Source of the DNA: an uncultured Pseudomonadota bacterium
Lineage (GTDB): Bacteria > Pseudomonadota > Alphaproteobacteria > RF32 > CAG-239
Assembly: GCA_949295915.1 (NCBI GenBank)
Contig: CASFNB010000002.1
Location: 1-45,728, forward strand
DNA: 45,728 bases
Direction: 5' to 3'
A program made the position numbers and the translations under genes. Positions 8,569 to 16,970 of the stretch are shown in pieces. The notes below the pieces were generated by a model. It worked only from the letters and a program-made list of their open reading frames with translations. It did no database searches and was not told where the DNA came from. Position 1 is the stretch's first letter, and each line of letters opens with the position of its first letter.

Positions 8569-9102
8569 TTACTGTTTTTCAGAGCTGTTGTTCAAATTTT
8601 CGCAAATTTTCTTTTTGATTTCGCACATTTCCTTTCTGAGATTGAAATTTCGATCGGAAATATTTTTCAAAATAGCCAAAATATGAGCATAAGGCAACAG
8701 AATGTTTCCATTTTGAATAAGAGACAATGTAGATTCTTCCGCAAGCCAATTTTGAGGCAACAAGATATTAATCTTTGCCGATTGCAAAAAATCATCTTTA
8801 AGTTTTTCATGATCATAGAAATGTTGATAGATGATTTTTAAATCACTGGCTTCATGCTCAAAAGCACCGTATTCCGCCGCATTTTTCAACAAATATACAA
8901 AATTGAAACCGAGAGTCGGACTTTCGTTATAAAAATTTCGTACATCCGTATGAGCGTCAAAAAACAGTTTAGCCTCAAGAGCAGGTGTCAATTTCCCGTT
9001 TTTTTGCAAAAAATCAAGCAAATTTTGGGGATGCAAAATTGAGTCGTCAATCAAATGAGAAATATATTCATCATTTGATTTGTCTTTTTCAATTTGTTTC
9101 AT
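8569..9102 (-). CDS. Hypothetical protein, acidic, alpha-helical
   Basis: I do not recognise this 177-residue protein. The minus-strand frame extends upstream to a TTG at 9177, but that TTG is the -35 box of the likely promoter, so the ATG at 9102 (MKQIEKDKSNDE) is preferred. No good Shine-Dalgarno sequence precedes it. The protein has no signal peptide or membrane segment and looks mostly helical. It contains PQNLLDFLQKNGKL, reminiscent of short repeats of the leucine/asparagine-rich type, and ends in a coiled-coil-like KEMCEIKKKICENL. It is a single-gene unit between two terminators. Plus-strand frames over the same bases lack start signals and are treated as shadows. Confidence 0.65.
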   Translation of the reverse strand: MKQIEKDKSNDEYISHLIDDSILHPQNLLDFLQKNGKLTPALEAKLFFDAHTDVRNFYNESPTLGFNFVYLLKNAAEYGAFEHEASDLKIIYQHFYDHEKLKDDFLQSAKINILLPQNWLAEESTLSLIQNGNILLPYAHILAILKNISDRNFNLRKEMCEIKKKICENLNNSSEKQ

Positions 9103-9148
9103 AATGATACGGATATTAATTAGACATAATTTATTGTATTCATTACGA

Positions 9149-9177
9149 GTAATAAATATTTTAGAAAGGTCTGTCAA
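9149..9177 (-). promoter_or_regulatory. Sigma-70-like promoter for the 8569-9102 gene
   Basis: On the minus strand, TTGACA (9177-9172) is followed after 17 bases by TATTAC (9154-9149). The consensus -35 and correct spacing support a promoter that would start transcription about 40 bases before the ATG at 9102. Confidence 0.5.
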
Positions 9178-9187
9178 GAAAATAAAA

Positions 9188-9215
9188 AAAAGGCGTTGCT
9201 GAGAGACAACGCCTT
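9188..9215 (-). terminator. Hairpin terminator after the LpxA-like gene
   Basis: Stem AAAGGCGTTG (9188-9197) with CAACGCCTTT (9206-9215) and an eight-base loop, followed on the minus strand by a run of T. It lies 19 bases after the stop codon at 9234. Confidence 0.88.
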
Positions 9216-9233
9216 TAAATTAAAGAATAAAGC

Positions 9234-10322
9234 TTATTTTCTGCACTTCATTAGCTCGCGTCCGTTTTGATCGCTTTCCAGGAAATTAACAATAACCTCA
9301 AGGGCTTTGTCATACCACTGACCACGGCCTTTGTACTTCCGAAGCTTATCGATTGCATCTTCAGCATTTTCGGATTTACATGCTGTTTCAAGCATATAGC
9401 CGACAAGTTCAAGGTACTCATCTTCGTATGTACCAAAGCCTAGGTTTTCAGCCAAAGGACGCTTGTTGTAGCCAACAACTTTTGTAGCAATCACTTTGGC
9501 AAAAGGCGGTACGTTTTTAGTGATGTTGGCATTCATACCAATCATGGCACCGGCACCGATTTTGCTAAACTGATGCGCAACTGTCTGCATACCGAGATTT
9601 GCACCTTTACCAACTTCAACATGACCGGCAAGTGAAACTCCGGATGAAATAATGGTTGTAAAAGCTCGCGGACTATCGGGGATTTCGTTGCCCACAGCTA
9701 TCAGGTCGTTGTGATTGATGGTCACTTTGTCCATGGAATATATGCCGTTCCCAATGATGGTTGCATCACCTTTGTCTGTTTTTTCACCAACATTAATGAT
9801 GGTATTTTCGCCAAAGAAGTTGTTATCGCCGATTTTAAGACAACCTTCATAGTGATGATCGCCAATATCTTTGGGCCAGAACCCAATAATGCAACCTGGG
9901 AGAAATTCATTATTATCACCGATAAGTGTATTACCGCGCAACACGCAGTTGTCATGGATGATATTGTTTTTTCCGAGAACGACGCTTTTTTTGATGGTTA
10001 CATTGTTCCCGATAATACAACCGTCGGGAATATCACATTCAATTGACACGTTATTTCCGATTTTAACATTTTTGCCGACAGTTATGCCAAATCCGAGATG
10101 ACAGCAATTTTTTATCACAACATTAGCTCCGATTTTAACGTTATTTTCAATCTTGTTAAAATCGCCTAACTCAGCATAGATTATCCGGACATTATTCCCG
10201 ATATTACAACAATTTCCGATGAGTGATTTTTCACCGATTTGGGAAGCATCCCCAATACTGTTAAAATTACCGATTGTTCCGTAAATTTTGGCATTTTTGT
10301 CGATAAAATTAAAATTTTTCAT
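9234..10322 (-). CDS. LpxA-like acyltransferase with lengthened left-handed beta-helix
   Basis: Hexapeptide-repeat acyltransferase; family members transfer acyl groups from acyl-ACP to UDP-sugars. The first 270 of 362 residues are [LIV]-G-x-x-x-x repeats (NNVKIG, GKNVKIGNNVSI and so on). The section from about 165 to 295 matches LpxA: HHYEGCLKIGDNN, ENTIINVGEKTDKG, VTINHND (the His corresponding to the LpxA catalytic His), SLAGHVEVG, AHQFSKIGAGAMIGM and KNVPPFAKV. A C-terminal helical domain follows, as in LpxA. LpxA is usually about 260 residues, so roughly 100 residues of extra N-terminal helix coils are present. It stands alone, not next to lpxD, fabZ or lpxB, and has its own terminator. 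It may be the cell's LpxA or a specialised surface-sugar acyltransferase. Confidence 0.8.
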   Translation of the reverse strand: MKNFNFIDKNAKIYGTIGNFNSIGDASQIGEKSLIGNCCNIGNNVRIIYAELGDFNKIENNVKIGANVVIKNCCHLGFGITVGKNVKIGNNVSIECDIPDGCIIGNNVTIKKSVVLGKNNIIHDNCVLRGNTLIGDNNEFLPGCIIGFWPKDIGDHHYEGCLKIGDNNFFGENTIINVGEKTDKGDATIIGNGIYSMDKVTINHNDLIAVGNEIPDSPRAFTTIISSGVSLAGHVEVGKGANLGMQTVAHQFSKIGAGAMIGMNANITKNVPPFAKVIATKVVGYNKRPLAENLGFGTYEDEYLELVGYMLETACKSENAEDAIDKLRKYKGRGQWYDKALEVIVNFLESDQNGRELMKCRK

Positions 10323-10449
10323 AATAAGAAGTTTTTAAAGTTAATAGTTATGTAAATAATTAGATTTTAAGAAAAAGATACTAAAAATAATTTTTTGCGT
10401 CAACAAGAAAAAAATCATCTTAAAAGGACGAAAAAAGTAAGAATTTTGC

Positions 10450-10477
10450 TTGAGAAATTTACAAATTGTTGTAAAAT
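10450..10477 (+). promoter_or_regulatory. Sigma-70-like promoter for metG
   Basis: TTGAGA (10450-10455), a 16-base spacer and TAAAAT (10472-10477). The position, about 50 bases before the metG ATG, fits. The region 10323-10529 holds nothing else I recognise. Confidence 0.5.
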
Positions 10478-10529
10478 CGCAACGTTAAAAACAAAATAAA
10501 AAATAAATTTTTAATTGGAGAATTTTATA

Positions 10530-12221
10530 ATGTCTAAAACTTTAGTTACTTCTGCATTACCGTATGTAAACGGCGTGCCGCATTTGGGCCATATGGTTGG
10601 CTGTTTGTTACCCTCAGATGTTTATGCGCGTTTCATGCGAATGATGGGTAACGAGGTTTTGTACATTGGCGGAACCGATGAACACGGCACACCGTCCGAA
10701 GTCGGAGCTGCCAAAGAAGGAATGCCCGTAGAAGAATATTGTAACGGCTATCACCAACGCCACAAAAAGACCTATGAAGACTTTGAACTTTCTTTTGATT
10801 GCTTCGGTCGTACCAGCTCTGATGCCAACAAAGAAATGGTTTATCACATTTTTGAAGCTCTAGATAAAAATGGTATGATTGAAGAAAAGACCATCAAACA
10901 AATCTATTCCATTGATGATGAGCGCTTTTTGCCGGATAGATACGTAACCGGTACTTGTCCTTATTGCGGCTATGATAAGGCTAGGGGTGACCAATGTGAA
11001 AACTGCACCAAAGTCTTGGAACCGACCGATTTGATTAACCCACGTTCAACCATTTCCGGCTCCACCAATTTGGAAGTGAGAGAAACCAAGCATTTATTCT
11101 TAAATCTGCCGAAAATTGAACCCAAATTGGCCGAATGGGTAAAAACAAGAGAACCTTATTGGCCGGAAATTGCTTATTCCATTGCTCAAAAATGGCTCAA
11201 AGAAGGTTTGCAGGAACGCTGCATTACTCGTGATTTGAAATGGGGCTTTCCAGTTAATAAACCGGGCTATGAAGACAAAGTTTTCTACGTTTGGTTTGAT
11301 GCTCCGATTGGTTATATCGGCATAACCAAACAATGGGCAGATGCTAACGGGAAAGATTGGAAAGAATGGTGGTATGGCGCCAAAGATGTCGACTATGTTG
11401 AATTTATGGGCAAAGACAATGTTCCTTATCACTCCATTTCTTTTCCGGCTACTTTACTTGGAACAGGGGAGCCATGGACTTTTGTAAAAAATTTGAAAGG
11501 TTTTAGCTATTTGACCTATGAGGGCGGCAAGTTTTCAAAATCGGAAAAGCGCGGCATTTTTGCCGAAGACGCCGTCAAAGAATATCCTGCGGATTATTGG
11601 CGTTATTGGCTGATGGCAAACGCTCCGGAAAGCTCAGACAGTTCTTTCAGCTTTGATTTGTTTGCCGGAGTCGTCAATAAAGATTTAAACGGCGTTTTGG
11701 GCAACTTTGTTTCTAGAGTATTGAAAATGACTGCCTCTAAAATCGGCGAGGAAGTTCCCTCAGGCGGAGAAAATACCGAGCTTGAAACCGATTTGATTAA
11801 AACTTTGCAAGAGCATGTTAATGACTATTTTAAATATATGAATGAGTTAGAGTTCCGCAAAGCTACCAATGAATTGCGTGCTATCTGGGTTGAAGGCAAC
11901 AACTACATTTCCGTTGCCGAACCTTGGACCGTGATTAAAGAAAATCCGGCTCGAGCTGCCGCTATTTTAAGAAACTGCATCAATTTGATTCGTATTTTTG
12001 CCATTTTGAGCGCACCGATTATGCCAAAAATAGCAGAAGATATGATGAATAAATTGGGCTTGAGCTTAAAAGACGTCGGTTCAATCAAAGATTTCAACGT
12101 CGCAAAAGAAATAAATGCTTTGCAAGCCGGATATAAATTCAGCGTTGGTGATGCCTTATTTGAAAGAATCACTCCGGAACGTGTTGAAGAGTTGAAACAA
12201 AAATACGGAAGTGCAAAATAA
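10530..12221 (+). CDS. metG: Methionyl-tRNA synthetase
   Basis: Class I aminoacyl-tRNA synthetase charging tRNA-Met. The 563-residue protein has the HIGH-type motif H18-L-G-H21 and a zinc knuckle in the connective peptide (C143, C146, C156, C159). The KMSKS-type loop is KFSKS (334-338), and an anticodon-binding helical bundle fills the C-terminal third. There is no C-terminal EMAP/Trbp111 tRNA-binding domain, so it is the short form. The ATG at 10530 is chosen over an upstream TTG because GGAG lies nine bases before it. The TAA overlaps the next gene's ATG by one base. In many Alphaproteobacteria metG sits between holB and tatD; here it has moved away. Confidence 0.96.
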   Translation: MSKTLVTSALPYVNGVPHLGHMVGCLLPSDVYARFMRMMGNEVLYIGGTDEHGTPSEVGAAKEGMPVEEYCNGYHQRHKKTYEDFELSFDCFGRTSSDANKEMVYHIFEALDKNGMIEEKTIKQIYSIDDERFLPDRYVTGTCPYCGYDKARGDQCENCTKVLEPTDLINPRSTISGSTNLEVRETKHLFLNLPKIEPKLAEWVKTREPYWPEIAYSIAQKWLKEGLQERCITRDLKWGFPVNKPGYEDKVFYVWFDAPIGYIGITKQWADANGKDWKEWWYGAKDVDYVEFMGKDNVPYHSISFPATLLGTGEPWTFVKNLKGFSYLTYEGGKFSKSEKRGIFAEDAVKEYPADYWRYWLMANAPESSDSSFSFDLFAGVVNKDLNGVLGNFVSRVLKMTASKIGEEVPSGGENTELETDLIKTLQEHVNDYFKYMNELEFRKATNELRAIWVEGNNYISVAEPWTVIKENPARAAAILRNCINLIRIFAILSAPIMPKIAEDMMNKLGLSLKDVGSIKDFNVAKEINALQAGYKFSVGDALFERITPERVEELKQKYGSAK

Positions 12222-13054
12222 TGAAAAAGAGGGAGAGAATAAGCGAGGGCTTGCGCCTCAGAGGTTGGGGAAAGTTTTTTCACGGACTTTTTCTGTTCAT
12301 TACATTTCCCATCCGCAAACCGCTGATTTTTGTCCCGATTTTAATGTTCGGTTATTTGGCTCCTACCTTTATGGGAGCCAAGCCGACCGAAGTCCACTTG
12401 TGGTATTGGAATAAAATAAAAGCCAAATCTCAAAGCATTGGCTCAACCATTTCCGAAAAAACGCAAGAAATGATGCCAAATGTTGATAGTTTTAAAATAT
12501 CTATGCCGACATTAAAATCAATCGGAGCAAACTCTAAGGAAGACAAAACTGAAGAATTGGCTGAAGCCCCAACACCGAACACACAAGAAATAAGACGTCA
12601 AATTTTTGAAAAATCAAAAGAAATTCCTAATACGGTAGATGCGTTGCGCACGGCACAGTTACAAGAAGAAAGAATGCGTCTGCGCCAAAAGACATCTTCA
12701 CCAAGAGAAAATATGCGTTCTTTCAAAGAAGAAACACCAAAAAAATTGCCGTTAGTCTTTGTAAATAATAAAGAACAAATCAATGATACGGCAGAGGTAA
12801 TCAATGCTAATGAATTGAAAATAAACGGAAAGACATATTTTTTACACGGCATATATGTTGATCCGAAGTCACCTAAAGGTTTAGAAGCTAAAAATTTCTT
12901 AAAATCCGTTATTGCTCAAAATATTATTCAGTGTCAGGTAAAAGCCTATACCTATCAAGGTGTCGGAACACTGATTTGCAGCGTAAACGGAGAAAACATC
13001 AACTGGCTACTGGTTAATCGCGGATATTCTAAAAACGTGGCCTTGGAAAAATAA
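12221..13054 (+). CDS. Membrane-anchored protein with inactive-looking SNase-like domain
   Basis: The 277-residue protein starts with a basic cytoplasmic stretch and a hydrophobic segment (about 29-52). A long charged, low-complexity linker (about 70-190) leads to a C-terminal domain (about 195-277). The end, with KINGKTYFLHGIYVD, AKNFLKS, GVGTLICSVNGENINWLLVNRGYSKN, follows the staphylococcal nuclease-like OB fold. The RLxGIDAPE motif is replaced by FLHGIYVDPKSPKG and the DRYGR arginine is absent, so nuclease activity is doubtful. One-base TAATG overlap with metG and ten bases from trkH. The role is unknown; binding of a ligand outside the cytoplasmic membrane is possible. Confidence 0.7.
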   Translation: MKKRERISEGLRLRGWGKFFHGLFLFITFPIRKPLIFVPILMFGYLAPTFMGAKPTEVHLWYWNKIKAKSQSIGSTISEKTQEMMPNVDSFKISMPTLKSIGANSKEDKTEELAEAPTPNTQEIRRQIFEKSKEIPNTVDALRTAQLQEERMRLRQKTSSPRENMRSFKEETPKKLPLVFVNNKEQINDTAEVINANELKINGKTYFLHGIYVDPKSPKGLEAKNFLKSVIAQNIIQCQVKAYTYQGVGTLICSVNGENINWLLVNRGYSKNVALEK

Positions 13055-13064
13055 GGATAAAAAC

Positions 13065-14510
13065 ATGTGGCAGCCGATATTTATGATTAGCGGATACTTT
13101 GTTAGTATTCTTGGATTATCAATGTTAATTCCGGCTGCCGTAGATATGTATTATACCAAACAAGATTGGTCTCCGTTTATAACCTCTGCAATCATATCCT
13201 TATTCATTGGGGTTTCTTTATATTTAGGAAACCGGACAAAAATAGAAAAAATATCCATAAGGCAAGGTTATCTGATAACAACTATTAGCTGGTTTGCTTT
13301 ATCTTTACTTTCTGCTCTGCCGTTTATGTTGACGGAAACTACAACATATTGGGCCGATGCCATATTTGAAGCAACTTCAGGAATCACAACGACGGGAGCA
13401 ACAATTTTAACCGATATTGAAAAATCATCTAAAGCCATTTTACTTTGGCGTTCGTTGCTCAATGCCTTGGGTGGTGTGGGTATTGTTATTTTTGCCGTTG
13501 CCTTGCTTCCGTTTTTGGGGATCGGCGGAATGCAAATTTTCCAACGCGAAAGTTCCGATTTGAATGAAAAACTCATGCCTAAAATCAGTTATATTGCTAA
13601 AAGAATCATTGTTGTTTACGTCATACTCTTAACTCTTACGTTTGGAGGCTTGATTCTTGCCGGAATGGGAAAATTTGATGCGCTCAATCATGCCATGTCA
13701 GCCGTTTCAACCGGAGGGTTTTCCACTAAAAATGCCTCGGTCGGCTACTTTAATAACATATGGGTGGAAATTGTCTTAATGCTGGGCATGATTGCCGGCT
13801 CTTTACCATTAACATGGTATTTAGTTGTATTGAAAAATAGAAACAACAATTCTTTTCGCAGCGCTCAGGTACCGTTTTTCTTAAAAACACTATGCTTTTA
13901 TGTATTATTTACCACTTGTTGGTTAAGTTTTTCTAATTCAGATTACAACTTTTGGCAAGCATTAAGGGTTTCTGCTTTTAATGTTATTTCTATAACGACG
14001 GACACAGGTTTTGCTTCAACGGATTATATGAAGTGGGGGTTATTTGCTCAAACCATTTTCCTTATTTTTGCGGTTACCGGAGGGTGTTCCGGTTCAACAT
14101 CTGGAGGGGTAAAATCGTTTCGTTGGCAGGTGATTTTTGCTTTTTTCAAAAAGTCTATTATCAACATGACGGAACCCAGCCGCATATTGCCGGTTAAGAT
14201 TAAAAATATGAATGTTGATGACAAAGTTATCAACTCGGTATTTATTTTTGTTCTGGCGTTTGCATTCAGTATCGTTCTGTTAACAACCTTAGTAGCAATA
14301 ACCGGTGTCGACTATACGACGGCTTTTAGTGCTATAATCGGTTGTATTACCAGTGCCGGACCTGGAGTAGGGAATATTGTCGGACCGGCAGGAACGTTTG
14401 CACCGTTATCAGATTTTGCCAAATATATTTGTGCCTTTGCTATGTTGCTGGGACGTTTGGAAGTTATGACCATTTTGGTTGTATTCACCAAAAATTTTTG
14501 GAGAAAATAA
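13065..14510 (+). CDS. trkH: Trk potassium uptake system membrane subunit TrkH
   Basis: Inner-membrane K+ channel-like transporter, 481 residues with many membrane segments in four M1-pore-M2 units. The pore loops are visible: SGITTTGAT (about 109), STGGFSTKN (about 222), TDTGFAST (about 318) and SAGPGVGN (about 434), each with the filter glycine. The conserved CSGSTSGGVKSFR segment follows the third unit. TrkH works with the cytoplasmic NAD-binding TrkA, which is not in this window. The start fits the AAGGA at 13053, just after the previous stop. A strong terminator follows directly. Confidence 0.95.
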   Translation: MWQPIFMISGYFVSILGLSMLIPAAVDMYYTKQDWSPFITSAIISLFIGVSLYLGNRTKIEKISIRQGYLITTISWFALSLLSALPFMLTETTTYWADAIFEATSGITTTGATILTDIEKSSKAILLWRSLLNALGGVGIVIFAVALLPFLGIGGMQIFQRESSDLNEKLMPKISYIAKRIIVVYVILLTLTFGGLILAGMGKFDALNHAMSAVSTGGFSTKNASVGYFNNIWVEIVLMLGMIAGSLPLTWYLVVLKNRNNNSFRSAQVPFFLKTLCFYVLFTTCWLSFSNSDYNFWQALRVSAFNVISITTDTGFASTDYMKWGLFAQTIFLIFAVTGGCSGSTSGGVKSFRWQVIFAFFKKSIINMTEPSRILPVKIKNMNVDDKVINSVFIFVLAFAFSIVLLTTLVAITGVDYTTAFSAIIGCITSAGPGVGNIVGPAGTFAPLSDFAKYICAFAMLLGRLEVMTILVVFTKNFWRK

Positions 14511-14514
14511 AATA

Positions 14515-14546
14515 AAAAAACTTCATAAATTATTATGAAGTTTTTT
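14515..14546. terminator. Bidirectional terminator between trkH and dsbD
   Basis: Stem CTTCATAA (14521-14528) with TTATGAAG (14533-14540), a four-base loop, flanked by six A on the left and T on the right. It can end transcription from both sides of this convergent pair. Confidence 0.9.
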
Positions 14547-14550
14547 TATT

Positions 14551-16161
14551 TTAATTCAGCTCTTTCCTCAAAATATCCTCTGTCAGAAGCTGCTGTAGAA
14601 TTTTATAATCATTACCATGTCCGTCATAATAGATATACAAGGGAATGCTGTTTCTGCCATAAGCTTCTAAGGCTTTGGATATTTCTTCATCATGGTTGGT
14701 CCAATCGGCCATAAACAAATGAATGTTCTTTTCCGCGACAATCTCACCGAAAGTTTCTGATTGCAGAGCCAATTTTTTATTAACCAAACAAGTGATGCAC
14801 CATTTAGCGGTAAAATCGATAAAGACTTTTTGATTATCTTGAACCAAGGTTTCTACCTTTGCCGCATCAAACTTTTGCCAATTCATACGGCGGGGCATTT
14901 CTTGTGGCGTTCCTTGCAACTGATTGAACAGCACCCAAACCAACCAAACAACGGTTAAAAAGACCGGAATGGCAAAGATTTTTTTGAATATTTCCATCCA
15001 TTTTCCCGGTTTGGGTAAAATTTTGTGTACGGCTTTGGGGTAAAATCCGGCCAGAGTGAAAGGTAAGGCATAGCCGATACTTAAAGCTAAAAAGACCGGA
15101 TAGAAGATATAAAGCGGTTGCGAAAGCGTGTAACCGATGGCAATCCCCATAAACGGCGCTGTGCAGGGACTTGCTACCAAAACCGCAAAAAAGCCGGTAA
15201 CAAAAGCATTGATTCGGCGTTTGGCAAAAGAAATGCGCCCGACTTTGTTGGCAAACGGATTGTTGACGTTAACCACGTCTAACAACATCAAAAAGATGAT
15301 GCTGAAAACCACAATCATGATAGCCACAAAAATCGGTGATTGAAGCTGAAAGCCCCAGCCGATTTCTTCTCCGGTATGACGGAACCATAATAACAGCGTT
15401 GCCATCAGCATAAAAGAAGAAACCACGCCGGCAAAGTAGATTAATGCCTCAATCCGACATTTGATTTTATTATAAGTTCCTTGAGCCAAAGAAACGGCTT
15501 TTAATGTCAGAATCGGGAACACGCAAGGCATGAAGTTCAAAATTAAGCCGCCCAAAAAAGCCATGAGCATAACCCCCAAGAAGCTTTGATCTTCTATGTC
15601 AGTTTTATGCTCTTGAAACATTTTTTGCGAAGCCATAGACATTTCGGCAAAATCTTGAGAAACGAGCATATCTTTTGGGGTGACCGGAAGCGTGAAACTA
15701 AAGTCAAATTTTTCGGGAATGCACTCGTCTTTGCAAGCAAGCCAGCTGACTTGTCCCCTGAAGTTTAATCGACCGATGGCTGCGTGATAGGGTTTGATTG
15801 AAGTGCGATAGTAAGCTGTTTTATCATAGCCATATTGAACAATACCTTCGGTTTCAAAGCGTTGGAAACGGCTCCATTCAACGGGGCCTAACTCGAACCA
15901 AGCTGGAAGTTGCCATTCAACAGTGGTAGGAATTCCAATATCTCCGGGGTTTTGCGCAAAAATGTGCCAACCGTTTTTCATTTCAAATTTAACGATAACG
16001 TCTAAATTTTGGCGAGGGTTAATTTCATCAAAACCGGTCAACAGAGTGGCTTTTACCTTATCTGTTTCGTAGTGTTGCATAAAAGCTTTACCGTCTTCGG
16101 CATAAGACAAAGTAAAGAACAGAAGCGCTAAAAACAGGTAATTTTTGAACTTCATCGGCAT
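14551..16161 (-). CDS. dsbD: Thiol:disulfide interchange protein DsbD
   Basis: Carries electrons from cytoplasmic thioredoxin across the inner membrane to periplasmic disulfide proteins. A signal peptide leads to an N-terminal immunoglobulin-like domain with the pair C143/C147 (ACKDEC). A membrane domain of about eight segments (195-410) carries one cysteine in each half: C213 in NFMPCVFP and C333 in SPCTAPF. A C-terminal thioredoxin-like domain has W-C455-I-T-C458. All three redox pairs are intact; 536 residues is normal. The N-terminal domain pattern (WLACKDECIPE) also resembles ScsB. The ATG overlaps the upstream gene's TAA by one base, supporting coupling. Confidence 0.93.
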   Translation of the reverse strand: MPMKFKNYLFLALLFFTLSYAEDGKAFMQHYETDKVKATLLTGFDEINPRQNLDVIVKFEMKNGWHIFAQNPGDIGIPTTVEWQLPAWFELGPVEWSRFQRFETEGIVQYGYDKTAYYRTSIKPYHAAIGRLNFRGQVSWLACKDECIPEKFDFSFTLPVTPKDMLVSQDFAEMSMASQKMFQEHKTDIEDQSFLGVMLMAFLGGLILNFMPCVFPILTLKAVSLAQGTYNKIKCRIEALIYFAGVVSSFMLMATLLLWFRHTGEEIGWGFQLQSPIFVAIMIVVFSIIFLMLLDVVNVNNPFANKVGRISFAKRRINAFVTGFFAVLVASPCTAPFMGIAIGYTLSQPLYIFYPVFLALSIGYALPFTLAGFYPKAVHKILPKPGKWMEIFKKIFAIPVFLTVVWLVWVLFNQLQGTPQEMPRRMNWQKFDAAKVETLVQDNQKVFIDFTAKWCITCLVNKKLALQSETFGEIVAEKNIHLFMADWTNHDEEISKALEAYGRNSIPLYIYYDGHGNDYKILQQLLTEDILRKELN

Positions 16162-16877
16162 TATTCTTTCGGTGCGCGTTGAGCAATTACAAAGTTATAA
16201 TATGCGGTGATAACGACACTGCAGGCTTTGATAAAGCATAAAACACCCAAGATGATGGCAATGGGCAAAAATGCTGACGGAAGCACACACAAGATGATCA
16301 TACCGACCAAGGTTTCAAAACCTTGAGCGAAACCGCCGAGATAGAATGGTGATTTGGTAATTTCTAACTTTTGGCGGGAGTTGTTTTTATAAGCGACAAT
16401 AGCGTATGCCAACATAGCGCAGGCAGAAGAGGTGAAAGCAAACAACAAAAAGCTTGCAGCAACGGCATTTTCATACGGATTTGCCAGAGCAAAACCAAAA
16501 ATCAGACCGGCATAGAAAACATAATCCAATGTGGCATCTAAGAAAATGCCGAACTCGGTTACTTTGGTATGACGAGCCAAAGCACCGTCCAAAGCATCAA
16601 ACAAGCGGTTTAACAAAATGCAGATTAAAGCAATACCAAAGCTTGACATAGCCAAAAAGTTGATTGCCAATAAACCGATAATAAAGCCCAAAATACTAAT
16701 CATATTGGCAGAAATGCCTAATTTATGAAGATATTTGGCGGCAACGGAGATTAAGGAACAACTCTTATCAACCGCTGTTTGGCAAAGTTTTGCACATTCA
16801 CGGTTAAATTTTTGCAATTTGGGATTATCTAATTTTGCTTTGGCTTGTTTTGCCATTGATTTTAATTTGTTTAACAT
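16161..16877 (-). CDS. CDP-alcohol phosphatidyltransferase family protein
   Basis: Inner-membrane enzyme of 238 residues with about six membrane segments. The family joins a CDP-diacylglycerol or similar CDP-alcohol with an alcohol during phospholipid synthesis. The signature with metal-binding aspartates is present at D94, D97-G98, A101-R102, G110, D114 and D118. The gap between AR and G is seven residues, one fewer than the usual eight. The first 45 residues are a charged, cysteine-containing extension. The exact product (PG phosphate, PS or another lipid) cannot be assigned. First gene of a pair with dsbD. Confidence 0.85.
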   Translation of the reverse strand: MLNKLKSMAKQAKAKLDNPKLQKFNRECAKLCQTAVDKSCSLISVAAKYLHKLGISANMISILGFIIGLLAINFLAMSSFGIALICILLNRLFDALDGALARHTKVTEFGIFLDATLDYVFYAGLIFGFALANPYENAVAASFLLFAFTSSACAMLAYAIVAYKNNSRQKLEITKSPFYLGGFAQGFETLVGMIILCVLPSAFLPIAIILGVLCFIKACSVVITAYYNFVIAQRAPKE

Positions 16878-16905
16878 TATACTAACCTTTCTAACAATGT
16901 TTTAA

Positions 16906-16934
16906 TTGCACTTATCATAAAATAAATTTAAATT
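16906..16934 (+). promoter_or_regulatory. Possible promoter of the apbE-rnf operon
   Basis: TTGCAC (16906-16911), a 17-base spacer and TAAATT (16929-16934), about 36 bases before the apbE ATG. This is a moderate match only. Confidence 0.35.
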
Positions 16935-16970
16935 AATTGAAATATTTAATTCTGACGGGTGTAAATAAGT

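Noticed and set aside
8542..8841. Plus-strand frame of 99 residues
   Set aside because: It starts inside a terminator, has no ribosome-binding site and is opposite a more protein-like minus-strand gene with a good promoter.
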